Below, in pieces: positions 7,489 to 18,129 of a DNA stretch of 64,000 bases (the first letter of the stretch is position 1; every line of letters starts with the position of its first letter). The position numbers were made by a program, and so were the translations under genes. Below the pieces are notes generated by a model. It ran no database searches. It saw only the letters and a list, made by a program, of their open reading frames with translations, and was not told the origin of the DNA. The DNA comes from Methylacidimicrobium sp. AP8 (GTDB taxonomy: Bacteria; Verrucomicrobiota; Verrucomicrobiia; Methylacidiphilales; Methylacidiphilaceae): positions 124,001 to 188,000 of the forward strand of contig NZ_LR797830.1 in NCBI RefSeq assembly GCF_903064525.1. Direction: 5' to 3'.

Positions 7489-9432
7489 ATGGCGCACGTT
7501 CTCGGAATCGATTTGGGCACGACCAATTCATGCATGGCCGTCATGGAGGGGGGGCAGCCTGTAGTCCTGGAGAATTCGGAAGGGGCGCGAACGACCCCCT
7601 CGGTTGTGGCATTCACGCGGTCGGGGGAACGCCTCGTAGGCCAAGCCGCCAAGCGGCAGGCGATAACGAACCCGCGCAACACCATTTTTTCCATCAAGCG
7701 GTTCATTGGGCGGCGCTTTTCGGAAGTTCAGGATGAGATCAAGCGGGTCCCGTATCGGGTCGTGGAAGGGAAAGGCGGAGGATGCGCCGTCGAGGTCGAG
7801 GTAGGGGGTGAGAAGCGCATCTACACCCCGGAGGAGATTTCCGCGTTCATCTTGATGAAGCTCAAAGCGGATGCGGAGGCCAAGCTGGGCGAGAAGATCA
7901 CCCAGGCTGTGATCACCGTGCCCGCCTACTTCAACGACAGCCAACGGCAGGCGACCAAGGACGCCGGGCGGATCGCCGGCCTTGAGGTTCTGCGGATCAT
8001 CAACGAGCCGACGGCGGCTTCGCTCGCCTACGGCCTGGACAAGAAAAAGGACGAACGGATCGCCGTATACGACCTCGGCGGAGGCACTTTCGATATTTCG
8101 ATTTTGGAAATCGGGGAGGGGGTTTTCGAAGTCAAGGCGACCAACGGCGATACCCATTTGGGGGGTGATGATTGGGACGCCGCAATCATGGACTGGCTCA
8201 TTCAGGAGTTTCAGCGGGAGACCGGGATTGATCTGCGGCGGCAGCCGGACGCGATGCAGCGGCTCAAGGAGGAAGCGGAGCGCGCGAAGATCGCCCTTTC
8301 CTCTGCTACGGAGTACGAGATCAACCTTCCGTTCATCACCGCCGATCAGACCGGACCCAAGCATATCCAAAAGAAGCTCACGCGGGCCAAGCTGGAGCAG
8401 CTGACGGATGCTCTGGCGGAGCGGACGGTGAAGCCGGTGATGGACTGTCTGGCCGATGCCAAGCTATCGCCGGCGGATATCGACGAGCTGGTCCTGGTCG
8501 GCGGCATGACCCGCATGCCGAAGATCATCGAGACGGCCCGCAGGCTCGTGGGCAAGGAGCCGCATAAAGGAGTCAATCCCGACGAGGTGGTGGCCGTGGG
8601 CGCCGCCATCCAAGGCGGGGTGCTGCGCGGTCAAGTCAAGGACGTACTGTTGCTCGACGTCACTCCTCTGACGTTGGCGATCGAGACGGCGGGCGGAATC
8701 GCTACCCCCATGATTCCGCGCAACACGACGATCCCGACACGCAAGTCGCAGATTTTCAGCACGTTTTCCGATAATCAACCGAGCGTCGAAATCAAGGTGC
8801 TCCAAGGAGAGCGCCCAATGGCGCGCGACAATAAGCTGCTGGGAGTCTTTCATCTGGACGGAATTCCTCCGGCGCCCCGGGGCGTCCCGCAGATCGAGGT
8901 GACGTTCGACATCGATGCCAACGGCATTCTCAACGTGTCGGCGAAAGACCTGGGGACGGGGCGCGAGCAGAAGATTTCGATCACCGGATCGAGCGGTCTT
9001 TCCAAGGAAGAGATCGAGCGGATGACCCGGGAAGCAGAGGAGTATGCCGAGGAGGACAGGAAGCGGAAGGAGGTCGCGGAGGCCAAGAACAACGCGGACA
9101 ACCTCGCCTATCAGGCCGAAAAGCTTCTTCGGGAGCACGGCGAGCGGATCGATTCGGCGAAAAAGGTCGAAATGGAAAACCTGATCGCACGGGTACGCGG
9201 GTTGCTCACCGGCGAGGATGCGGCAGCCCTGAAGGCTGCGACGAACGAGCTCAATGAGAAGATCCAAGCCGTTTCGACCGACTTGTACCGGGCGACGGCG
9301 TCCGGGCGGGCGAGTGCATCGAAATCCGGCGAGACCTCCCCGCCACCTTCCGGGGGAGGGTCGGCTGCCAAGGGAGACGTGATCGAAGCCGACTTCGAGA
9401 TGATCGACAAGGACAAGGACAAGAAGGAATAG
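7489..9432 (+). CDS. dnaK: Chaperone DnaK (Hsp70)
   Basis: 647 residues, full length. The ATP-driven chaperone binds unfolded segments in the cytoplasm with DnaJ and GrpE. ATPase-domain marks: [13 protein letters not shown] at the N-terminus, [46 protein letters not shown] and [11 protein letters not shown]. The substrate-binding domain starts near residue 390 with [14 protein letters not shown]. The helical lid follows and the tail ends in a charged KDKDKKE after [14 protein letters not shown] 7489 follows GAAGAGAAGG. It is directly upstream of groES-groEL, giving a compact chaperone block; dnaJ and grpE are not in the window. Confidence 0.98.
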   Translation: MAHVLGIDLGTTNSCMAVMEGGQPVVLENSEGARTTPSVVAFTRSGERLVGQAAKRQAITNPRNTIFSIKRFIGRRFSEVQDEIKRVPYRVVEGKGGGCAVEVEVGGEKRIYTPEEISAFILMKLKADAEAKLGEKITQAVITVPAYFNDSQRQATKDAGRIAGLEVLRIINEPTAASLAYGLDKKKDERIAVYDLGGGTFDISILEIGEGVFEVKATNGDTHLGGDDWDAAIMDWLIQEFQRETGIDLRRQPDAMQRLKEEAERAKIALSSATEYEINLPFITADQTGPKHIQKKLTRAKLEQLTDALAERTVKPVMDCLADAKLSPADIDELVLVGGMTRMPKIIETARRLVGKEPHKGVNPDEVVAVGAAIQGGVLRGQVKDVLLLDVTPLTLAIETAGGIATPMIPRNTTIPTRKSQIFSTFSDNQPSVEIKVLQGERPMARDNKLLGVFHLDGIPPAPRGVPQIEVTFDIDANGILNVSAKDLGTGREQKISITGSSGLSKEEIERMTREAEEYAEEDRKRKEVAEAKNNADNLAYQAEKLLREHGERIDSAKKVEMENLIARVRGLLTGEDAAALKAATNELNEKIQAVSTDLYRATASGRASASKSGETSPPPSGGGSAAKGDVIEADFEMIDKDKDKKE

Positions 9433-9458
9433 AGGCCGCAGAGATTTTTGGGTGGCGA

Positions 9459-9474
9459 CCGGCCGGAAGGCCGG
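9459..9474 (+). other. Hairpin in the dnaK-groES spacer
   Basis: CCGGCC, loop GGAA, GGCCGG forms a 6-bp perfect stem in the 83-base gap between dnaK and groES. There is no T-run after it, so it could set transcript stability or mark an RNA processing site rather than terminate. Confidence 0.35.
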
Positions 9475-9515
9475 CTCGCGATAGATCCAAGCAACTGAGA
9501 AGAAAGGAGCAGCAA

Positions 9516-9812
9516 ATGACCGAACCGAATATTCGCCCCTTAGGGGATCGAATCCTCGTCAAGTTGATCGAGGAGCAGGAGACCAAAAAGGGCGGAATCA
9601 TCATTCCGGATACCGCCAAGGAAAAACCGCAGGAGGCCACGGTGATAGCCGTCGGTCCGGGCCGGCTGGAGGAAGGCAAGCGTATTCCCATCGAGCTCAA
9701 GAAAGGGGATCGCGTCCTGATCAGCAAGTACGGCGGCACCGAGGTGAAGATCGAAGGGGAGTCCTATCAGATCCTTCGGGAAGATGACGTCCTTGCCGTG
9801 GTTGGAGGATAA
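9516..9812 (+). CDS. groES: Co-chaperonin GroES (Hsp10)
   Basis: 98 residues, the family size. GroES is the heptameric lid of the GroEL cage. It opens with [12 protein letters not shown], carries the mobile-loop region [19 protein letters not shown] and ends with the [19 protein letters not shown] and VLAVV strands. A strong ribosome site AAAGGAGCAGCAA precedes ATG 9516. It is followed 52 bases later by groEL, the usual pair order. Confidence 0.97.
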   Translation: MTEPNIRPLGDRILVKLIEEQETKKGGIIIPDTAKEKPQEATVIAVGPGRLEEGKRIPIELKKGDRVLISKYGGTEVKIEGESYQILREDDVLAVVGG

Positions 9813-9864
9813 AGGAAAACGGTTTTGAGGAACGAAGAACGAACAAGCGGAGGATCATAGAAGT

Positions 9865-11490
<1,626 letters not shown>

Positions 11491-11557
11491 GGCGGACTAC
11501 GCGAGAGCGGAAACGGCCTGCCATCGCGGCGAGGTCGCTTCCCTCAGAAAGAGGCAG

Positions 11558-11590
11558 AGGCCGGAGTTCCCGCGGGAGGGGCTCCGGCCT
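11558..11590 (+). terminator. Terminator hairpin after groEL
   Basis: AGGCCGGAG (11558-11566) and CTCCGGCCT (11582-11590) form a perfect 9-bp stem with a 15-base loop that contains a further CCCGCGGG palindrome. TTTCCC follows, a short U stretch. It is 68 bases beyond the groEL stop. Confidence 0.65.
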
Positions 11591-11703
11591 TTCCCGTCGT
11601 AATCCTAGAGTGAGACGAGCATAGACGCGGATGCTCCCTATCCTCTGTTCCCTGTGCCGACGCGGCAAGGAGTAGACAGGCAGATCAGAAGATATGAGCC
11701 GAC

Positions 11704-12006
11704 TTACAAACTATCCTTCAATGCCTTTCCAGGAGAAAACCGAACCGATTTCGATGCTTTAATCTTGAGGCGCTCGCCGGTCTTGGGGTTTACCCCGATT
11801 CGGGCCTTTCGATGCACGACCTTGAAGGTGCCGAATCCGATTAGCTGAACGGTGCTCGCTTTCCGTATGCCGGTCTTGAGTCCGTCCAGGACGGCGCCGA
11901 CCGCCGATTCGGCAAGGGCCTTCGTGGTGTCCTTCCCCATTTCCTTTTGGACATGCTCGACGAGATCGACCCGATTCCAACGCTTATTCTTTTTTGCTTC
12001 TTTCAT
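11704..12006 (-). CDS. hup: HU/IHF family DNA-binding protein
   Basis: 100 residues. HU-type dimers bend and compact DNA. The N-terminus MKEAKKNKRWNRVDLVEHV has a short basic extension before the dimer helices, and the signature GFGTFKVVHRKARIGVNPKTG lies at residues 57-77 in slightly modified form, with the Pro of the DNA-intercalating arm at 74. The start at 12006 is set by GAAAGGAGCGAGA just upstream; a longer frame from 12096 has no ribosome site. It faces groEL tail to tail. Confidence 0.93.
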   Translation of the reverse strand: MKEAKKNKRWNRVDLVEHVQKEMGKDTTKALAESAVGAVLDGLKTGIRKASTVQLIGFGTFKVVHRKARIGVNPKTGERLKIKASKSVRFSPGKALKDSL

Positions 12007-12048
12007 TCTCGCTCCTTTCGGACGCGGATCCGATCCGCTTCCAGGCTG

Positions 12049-12077
12049 TTTGTGACAAAGGGAGTGAGAGTCGTCAA
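12049..12077 (-). promoter_or_regulatory. Probable promoter of the HU gene
   Basis: On the minus strand TTGACG (12077-12072) is followed after 17 bases by CACAAA (12054-12049). The -35 matches 5 of 6 positions of the sigma-70 consensus and the -10 matches 3. It lies 43 bases upstream of the hup start. Confidence 0.4.
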
Positions 12078-12161
12078 CGGGAAAAAGGAGAGACAAGGGA
12101 TTCCGCTATCGGAAGCGAGCGGGATCGGATTTTTAGCCTTGATAGGAAGTAGTTGCGCATA

Positions 12162-12174
12162 AACATATTATGTT
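12162..12174. promoter_or_regulatory. AT-rich perfect palindrome, possible operator
   Basis: AACATA, one central T, TATGTT makes a perfect 13-base dyad in the 269-base gap between cca and hup. It is strikingly AT-rich for this region and sits about 155 bases upstream of the hup start. The rest of the gap (12078-12275) shows no gene. Confidence 0.35.
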
Positions 12175-12275
12175 CATCGTGAGTCTTGCGGTAGGAACGA
12201 CCATGTATGCGCGGCGCGTAATCCCCTGCATAAGCCTGCGCTGTGCGGGTTAGGCGAGCAAACGAGGGGGCTGCG

Positions 12276-13628
12276 TCACAGTCGGCTCTCGGGAGCCGCT
12301 TCCGCGCCGGGGGGCGCGGAGCCGGAGGAGAGCAGCCGGGATGCGAGGGAGAGCGCCTCGTCCCGGGTTCGCACCTGCCCGTTCAGTTGGGCTTCGCGAA
12401 CGGCTGCGAGCAGAGAGCCGATGCGCGGACCCGGCGGAACGCCAAGGGCGAGAAGGTCATGTCCGGTGAGGAGCCGAGGAGGCGAGATGTCTTCGGGAGG
12501 AAGTTCTTCTAACTTGGCGCGCAAAAACTCATAAATCGTCAGATCTCCATGGCAGGCAAGGCAATCGATGCGATGCAACTCGAGCTCCATGGCGAAAGTG
12601 CTGCGGCTGAGGAGTCGTTTGAGTGTTGCGGGGCGCATCTGTTTGGCATCTTTGAAAGCCATGTGATTGGCGACCATGGGGACCACGGCGTCGATCAGAG
12701 CGTTAGGCTCGCGGAGTCGTGTCAGGATGGCGCGAGCCATGCGGGCGCCGATGACTTCGTGCTCGAAGAAACGGATCCTGCCGCTCGCATCCCGTCTTTG
12801 GGCGGCTGGCTTCCCTACGTCGTGAAGCAGGGCGGCCCACGCTAAAGGAAGGGGAGCGTTGCGGAGCTGCTCGAGCAAGAGGCGCGTATGCACGAAAACG
12901 TCCCCCTCGGGATGGAACTCTTTCGGCTGCGCAACACCGTGCAAAGCCGAGATTTCGGGAAGGATCTCCAGGAGAAGCCCGCTCCGGTCCAATAGCTCGA
13001 GGCCGACGGCGGGCGCGGGTCCGGACCAGATGCGATCGAGCTCGTCGCGGATCCGCTCGACGCTGATCCAGCGGATGGCCGTCGCCTGCGCTTGGAGTGC
13101 CTGCCAGGTTAACGGTTCGATGGTGAATCCGAGGTTAGCGGCGAAGCGGACGGCGCGCAGAAGGCGAAGCGCGTCCTCCGCAAACCGCCGGAGCGGATCC
13201 CCGACGGCGCGGATCTTCTTTTCGGCAAGATCGGACCGGCCTCCGACATAGTCGATCAGCTGCTCGGCGATCGGGTCATAGAAGAGCGCGTTGATCGTAA
13301 AATCCCGGCGGTAAGCGTCTTCTTCCGGACGGGCAAATTCCACGCGATCGGGATGCCTCCCGTCGCTGGCTCCTATGTCACGGCGGAAGGTGGCGACTTC
13401 GAAACAGAAACCGCCTACGGGAACGCGGACGACTCCGAAGGCTTTTCCGTGGACGCCTGTAGATTCAGGAAAAAGCCTCTGCACTTCTTCGGGTCTGGCT
13501 GTGGTCGCGATGTCGATATCGTGGATCTCCCGGCCGAGGAGACGGTCGCGCACGCAGCCGCCGGCGAAGTAGGCCACATGGCCCGCCCTCCGCAAGCGCT
13601 CGACCAGTCGCACTGCTGCTTGCCACAT
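12276..13628 (-). CDS. cca: CCA tRNA nucleotidyltransferase / poly(A) polymerase family protein with HD domain
   Basis: 450 residues. Class II nucleotidyltransferases of this family add or repair the 3' CCA of tRNA. The head has GGCVRDRLLGREIHDIDIAT (residues about 21-40), whose Asp-x-Asp binds the metal, and RRDFTINALFYDP. The RNA and ATP-binding block follows, with LRLLRAVRFAANLGF. A downstream LLHDVGKPAAQRR motif is the HD phosphohydrolase domain found in some CCA enzymes. ATG 13628 is chosen because it begins the MWQAAVRLVERLRRAGH helix that leads into the active site. It is 22 bases downstream of the membrane-protein gene, so cotranscribed with it. Confidence 0.88.
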   Translation of the reverse strand: MWQAAVRLVERLRRAGHVAYFAGGCVRDRLLGREIHDIDIATTARPEEVQRLFPESTGVHGKAFGVVRVPVGGFCFEVATFRRDIGASDGRHPDRVEFARPEEDAYRRDFTINALFYDPIAEQLIDYVGGRSDLAEKKIRAVGDPLRRFAEDALRLLRAVRFAANLGFTIEPLTWQALQAQATAIRWISVERIRDELDRIWSGPAPAVGLELLDRSGLLLEILPEISALHGVAQPKEFHPEGDVFVHTRLLLEQLRNAPLPLAWAALLHDVGKPAAQRRDASGRIRFFEHEVIGARMARAILTRLREPNALIDAVVPMVANHMAFKDAKQMRPATLKRLLSRSTFAMELELHRIDCLACHGDLTIYEFLRAKLEELPPEDISPPRLLTGHDLLALGVPPGPRIGSLLAAVREAQLNGQVRTRDEALSLASRLLSSGSAPPGAEAAPESRL

Positions 13629-13650
13629 CGACGTCTTCTTCTCCTCCCGC

Positions 13651-14646
13651 TTATCGGGCGATCTTGCGCTCCTCCGCCGACCGTCCCGCCTTATAGCGCC
13701 AATAGAGAATGCCGCCGGCGAAGCTCCAAAAGAGGCTGACTCCAAAGAAGAGTAGAGAAAAGGTCACCGCCTGTGCGCCTGTCCAGCTAAGCGGCTGGAA
13801 GAAAAGAACCAAGAGGCCTTCCCGCACACCGAGCCCGGAGATGCTGATCGGGATGGCGTCCAGGACGCTCACGACGGCGAGAACGGCAGCCAAGATCCAG
13901 AAAGGGACCGGCAGATGGAGTGCAATCGCGGTGCACCAGGCTAGAGCGAAGGTGGCAATGTGGCCGCACAAGGCGAAGAGCGCCGCACGGCCAGCGGTCC
14001 ATCGGGCGGCGGCGAATCGGCGGAGAACGTGAGAAAGCTCCTCGAGAAGACGGTGTAACGGAGCATGCTTCTCCCAAAGCCGGAACGACCGCCGCCGCAG
14101 CAGCCACGGCAGGAGCCAGGCAAGCAGGGAGAAGAGCAAAATTCCTACCGCAACAAGGAGGAAGAGAAGAAGCACCTTGCGAATCAGAAAATTTCTCGAG
14201 TAGACCCCATAGTAGAGGACGGGGGAGAAGGCGCAGCCGATGAGGAGCAGGATGATCACTCCGACCAATCGGTCGCAAACAACGGAAAAGGAGGCGGCCG
14301 CCTTTTGGCGCGGAGCCGCGCGGACGGCGTAGTAGATCCGCGCCAGATCCCCACCGGTGGAACCGGGGAGGAATGCGCTGAAAAAGTGGCCGATGAGGGT
14401 GAGCCTCAGGGTCTCGCCCAGAGAGAGGACAATCTCTTGCGCGCCGAGCAGGGCTTGCCAGCGAAGCGAGACAAACGTCACCTGAGCGCCGGCTAGAAGG
14501 ATGGCTGCCAAGATCCACGCGGGTTCGGAGCCATGGAAGGCCTCGCCGATCCCTGTCCAAGGAATACGCCAAACAATCACGGTCAGCAGCGCTGCGGAGA
14601 CGCCGGCGCGCAGGAGAATCCATCCGATGGGTCCAAGTTTTGCCAT
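13651..14646 (-). CDS. Lysylphosphatidylglycerol synthase TM-region/UPF0104 family membrane protein
   Basis: 331 residues with about eight hydrophobic helices, beginning at GWILLRAGVSAALLTVIVW. The family includes the flippase domain of MprF and many stand-alone membrane proteins of unknown substrate. Diagnostic-looking blocks are HFFSAFLPGSTGGDLARIYY near residue 92, DRLVGVIILLLIGC and the late SISGLGVREGLLVLFF. There is no soluble lysyl-transferase domain, so it is not a full MprF. ATG 14646 is listed; a TTG ten bases downstream of an AAGGAG (on the minus strand) would add six residues. It is upstream of cca in the same direction. Confidence 0.8.
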   Translation of the reverse strand: MAKLGPIGWILLRAGVSAALLTVIVWRIPWTGIGEAFHGSEPAWILAAILLAGAQVTFVSLRWQALLGAQEIVLSLGETLRLTLIGHFFSAFLPGSTGGDLARIYYAVRAAPRQKAAASFSVVCDRLVGVIILLLIGCAFSPVLYYGVYSRNFLIRKVLLLFLLVAVGILLFSLLAWLLPWLLRRRSFRLWEKHAPLHRLLEELSHVLRRFAAARWTAGRAALFALCGHIATFALAWCTAIALHLPVPFWILAAVLAVVSVLDAIPISISGLGVREGLLVLFFQPLSWTGAQAVTFSLLFFGVSLFWSFAGGILYWRYKAGRSAEERKIAR

Positions 14647-14716
14647 GGCCGGGGATCTATGCAAAAAGGTGCGCACTCCTTATCCCGTCCGACACCGCAT
14701 TCGGCTTTCTTGGCAA

Positions 14717-14736
14717 CGGCGGGCATAGACCCGCCG
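14717..14736 (-). terminator. Possible terminator hairpin after gcvP
   Basis: CGGCGGG and CCCGCCG form a perfect 7-bp stem with a 6-base loop, 60 bases beyond the gcvP stop. No U-run follows on the minus strand, so confidence is low. The rest of the 149-base gap (14647-14795) shows no gene. Confidence 0.3.
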
Positions 14737-14795
14737 AGCCTCCCATTCCGCATCTCTTGGACCGGCTGCAGGAGAGCGGTGGGAAGACGCGCGGG

Positions 14796-17675
14796 CTAAC
14801 CGCCTGCGGAAGCTGCTTTGTCCTCGACGGGCCAGGTACAAGAGGGATGGCGATCTCCATAGACATTGTCGACTCGGGCCACCGGCGGCCAGTACTTCCT
14901 CACCCGCAACCAAGAAAGCGGGAAGACCGCCGCCTCGCGCGTGTAGGGATGGCTCCACGGCTCGGCCACCGCGGCGGCTGCGGTATGGGGAGCGTTCCGG
15001 AGAGGGTTGTCCTCTCGGGGAAGCTCGCCACGGCGCACGCGCTCCAACTCGCCGTGAATCGTGATCATCGCCTCGCAAAAGCGGTCGAGCTCCTCCTTGG
15101 ACTCGCTTTCGGTCGGCTCGATCATGAGCGTCCCGGGAATCGGCCAGGAGACCGTCGGCGCATGGAAGCCGAAATCGGCCAGACGCTTCGCCACGTCCTC
15201 CACGTCGATCCCGCATTCCTTCCACCGACGGAGATCGACGATGCACTCATGGGCTACCAGCCCGGAGCGCCCGCGAAAGACCACCGGGAAGTAGGGAGAG
15301 AGCCGGTAGGCGATGTAGTTGGCCGAAAGAAGCGCGGCTTCCGCGCACTGTCTCAAGCCGCTCGCACCCATCATCGCAAGGAACATCCAGGTGATGGGAT
15401 AGATTCCTGCATTCCCCCAGGGGGAGCCGTTGACCGGGCCCACGCTTCCTTCCGCTGCGTGCGGGAGAAAAGGATGGGATGGGAGGAAGGGGGCGAGGGC
15501 GGAAGAAACGGCGATCGGCCCCGCCCCCGGTCCTCCACCGCCATGGGGAATGGCAAAGGTTTTATGGAGGTTGAGGTGGCAAACATCGACCCCGAGCTCT
15601 CCGGGGCGGCAAAACCCCAGGAATGCATTGGCATTGGCTCCGTCAAGGTAGACGAGTCCGCCCGCGTCCCGAACCATGCGGATCGTCTCCGGAAGGGTCT
15701 CGTCGAAAAAGCCGTAGGTGGAAGGATAGGTGATCATGATTGCAGCGACGCGGGATCCCACCTCGGAGAGCTTGCCCTGAAGATCCGCCAGGTCGAGCCT
15801 CCCTTCCGCGTCGCAGCGCACGGATTGAAGGGAAAGGCCTGCTGCGGCGGCGCTGGCGGCATTCGTTCCATGCGCGGAAACCGGCAGGAGGCAGAGGTCC
15901 CGATTCCCCTGGCCGTGCGCCCGGTGGTAGGCGCGAATCGCCAGGAGTCCGGCGAGCTCCCCTTGGCTGCCCGCCGCCGGCTGAAAAGAGACCGCCGCCA
16001 TCCCCGTGATCTCCTTGAGCCAGCGTTCTAGGTCGCCCAAGAGCTCCTGGTATCCCGCGGCCTGCTCGACCGGGCAAAAAGGATGTAGTCGGGAAAATTC
16101 GTCCCAAAGCATCGGGAGCATGGCGGCCGCCGCGTTGAGCTTCATAGTGCAGGATCCGAGGGGGATCATCGAGGTCGTCAAGCTGATGTCGCGGCTGGCC
16201 AGCCGGCGGATGTATCGCTGGAGCTCGGTCTCGCTCCGGTACCGGTGGAAGACCGGATGGGGCAGGAGCGGGCGATCCCGCCGGAGGCCGGGCGGGATGG
16301 CGGACGCGACCGCGTTCTCCGGCGGAAGGCGTGCCGGGAGATGGCCCGATTCCTCCGCAAAAAGAGAGACCAGGTCGAGCAGATCTTTTTCCTCGGTCGT
16401 CTCGTCCAGGGAGATACCGAGCCCCGACGGCAGCCGGCGCAGATTGATCCCCCTGCTCCGGGCTCGGCAAAGCAAGGATTCGGATCGGAACGCGGGCATG
16501 AGGGCGACGACCGTATCGAAGCGCGTCCCCGGAAGAATCGGGACCCCGATGGCCGCAAGCGCATCCGCCAAACGCTCGGCCCGCATCCTGACACCTTCGG
16601 CGATGTTTCGTAGCCCGGCCGGTCCATGGTGGACCGCGTAAAAGGCGGCCACGACGGCGGGAAGGGCCTGTGCCGTGCAAATGTTGCTTGTCGCCTTCTC
16701 TCGCCGGATGTGCTGCTCCCGCGTTTGCAAAGCTAGGCGGAACGCCTGTCTCCCTTCCCGGTCCCGAGAAATGCCGACGATTCGCCCCGGCATCTTGCGG
16801 AGATAGCTCGCGCGCGCCGCCAGGAAGCCGGGATGGGGTCCGCCGTAGCCGAGGGGAAGGCCGAAGCGTTGCAAGGAGCCAACCGCAAGGTCCGCGCCCA
16901 TCTCGCCCGGAGAGCGAAAGAGGCAGAGCGCGAGCGGATCGGCGTGCATGGCCACGATGGTGCCGCGTGCCCGGAGCGCGGCGATCACGCCGGCATAATC
17001 CAAGAGGATCCCCTCGGTCGTCGGATAAGGAAGGAGAGCGCCGAAGCACGCCTCTTCCGGGAGGCCGTCCCGCAGCGGATCGCGTAGGTCCACGGCGATG
17101 CCGAGGGGTTCGGCGCGGGTCCGCACGACCGCGATGGTCTGCGGGTGGCAGAGAGGGGAGACCAGAAAGCGCCGCGCATGCGGGATGCGGCTGGCGCGCA
17201 AGCAGAGGACCATGGCTTCGGCGGCAGCCGAATCGGCGTCAAGGAGAGACGCATTGGCCACCTCGAGCCCCGTAAGGTCGGCGGCGAGGGTCTGGAAGGT
17301 CAGAAGGGCTTCCAACCGCCCTTGGCTGATCTCCGACTGATAGGGGGTATACGGCGTGTACCAGTCTGGATTTTCCAAGACGTTCCGCCGGATCACCGAC
17401 GGCGTGACCGACGCCGAATAGCCCATGCCCAGGTAGGAGCGATAGATGCGGTTTTTCTTCGCAAGATTTTGCAGCGCCGCCAAGGCTTCCGCTTCCGAAC
17501 GAGGCGGAGGCAGGGACAACGGAGTTCGGGTGCGGACGTTCCGGGGGATGATTGCGTCCGCCAGCGCCTCCGCCGACGGAAAGCCGAGAACTTCGGCCAT
17601 CTCTTCACGCGCCCAGGGGCTTAGGCCGATGTGGTGATCGACAAAGGAGGCGGATGCTTCCGGATCGTTCATCAT
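14796..17675 (-). CDS. gcvP: Glycine dehydrogenase (decarboxylating), P protein
   Basis: 959 residues, a single-chain P protein. It uses PLP to decarboxylate glycine and hands the aminomethyl group to the lipoyl arm of GcvH. N-terminal marks are FVDHHIGLS and the LGMGYSASVTPSVIRRNVLE block; the C-terminal half carries the PLP-lysine motif NLHKTFAIPHGGGGPGAGPI (Lys near residue 704) and SAHGTNAASAA. The second of two adjacent ATG codons could equally be the start. It is the last gene of the gcvT-gcvH-gcvP operon, 55 bases after gcvH. Confidence 0.97.
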   Translation of the reverse strand: MMNDPEASASFVDHHIGLSPWAREEMAEVLGFPSAEALADAIIPRNVRTRTPLSLPPPRSEAEALAALQNLAKKNRIYRSYLGMGYSASVTPSVIRRNVLENPDWYTPYTPYQSEISQGRLEALLTFQTLAADLTGLEVANASLLDADSAAAEAMVLCLRASRIPHARRFLVSPLCHPQTIAVVRTRAEPLGIAVDLRDPLRDGLPEEACFGALLPYPTTEGILLDYAGVIAALRARGTIVAMHADPLALCLFRSPGEMGADLAVGSLQRFGLPLGYGGPHPGFLAARASYLRKMPGRIVGISRDREGRQAFRLALQTREQHIRREKATSNICTAQALPAVVAAFYAVHHGPAGLRNIAEGVRMRAERLADALAAIGVPILPGTRFDTVVALMPAFRSESLLCRARSRGINLRRLPSGLGISLDETTEEKDLLDLVSLFAEESGHLPARLPPENAVASAIPPGLRRDRPLLPHPVFHRYRSETELQRYIRRLASRDISLTTSMIPLGSCTMKLNAAAAMLPMLWDEFSRLHPFCPVEQAAGYQELLGDLERWLKEITGMAAVSFQPAAGSQGELAGLLAIRAYHRAHGQGNRDLCLLPVSAHGTNAASAAAAGLSLQSVRCDAEGRLDLADLQGKLSEVGSRVAAIMITYPSTYGFFDETLPETIRMVRDAGGLVYLDGANANAFLGFCRPGELGVDVCHLNLHKTFAIPHGGGGPGAGPIAVSSALAPFLPSHPFLPHAAEGSVGPVNGSPWGNAGIYPITWMFLAMMGASGLRQCAEAALLSANYIAYRLSPYFPVVFRGRSGLVAHECIVDLRRWKECGIDVEDVAKRLADFGFHAPTVSWPIPGTLMIEPTESESKEELDRFCEAMITIHGELERVRRGELPREDNPLRNAPHTAAAAVAEPWSHPYTREAAVFPLSWLRVRKYWPPVARVDNVYGDRHPSCTWPVEDKAASAGG

Positions 17676-17730
17676 GTTCGGCTACCGACCAGATGGGACA
17701 GACAGACCTTCGCAAGGGGGCGGCGGTTCC

Positions 17731-18129
17731 CTACGTCGAGGTCGCCTCGCCGCGCTGCGTAAGCTTTTCGTAGGCTTCCGGCGGTTGCAGTTTCGCGATT
17801 TCCGCCTGGTTTTCGATACGAATCCGGAAGAGCCAGCCCTCCCCGTAGGGATCGGTGTTGATCAAGCCCGGGTCCCGGGCCAGTGCGGCGTTGATCTCGC
17901 TGACCTCCCCGGAGAGAGGGGCGTAGACGTCGGAGGCGGCCTTCACCGATTCGATCGTCGCGACGGCTTCTCCCTGACGGACGCGCGTGCCGACGGCCGG
18001 CAGCTCGACGAAGACGATGTCGGAAAGCTCCCGTTGCGCGTAATCGGTTATGCCCACCACACCGGTATCTCCTTCGCACAGCAACCATTCGTGCGAAGCG
18101 GAATAGAAACGGTCGGTCGGAATGTTCAT
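17731..18129 (-). CDS. gcvH: Glycine cleavage system H protein
   Basis: 132 residues. H protein carries the lipoyl group that shuttles between GcvP, GcvT and the L protein. The lipoylation lysine is in ESVKAASDVYAPLSGEV near residue 63, and the frame shows the expected HEWLL and VGITDYAQRELSDIVFVELP segments. The ATG at 18129 overlaps the gcvT stop by 4 bases, so translation is coupled. The tail after residue 118 (PEAYEKLTQRGEATST) is slightly longer than usual. Confidence 0.96.
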   Translation of the reverse strand: MNIPTDRFYSASHEWLLCEGDTGVVGITDYAQRELSDIVFVELPAVGTRVRQGEAVATIESVKAASDVYAPLSGEVSEINAALARDPGLINTDPYGEGWLFRIRIENQAEIAKLQPPEAYEKLTQRGEATST

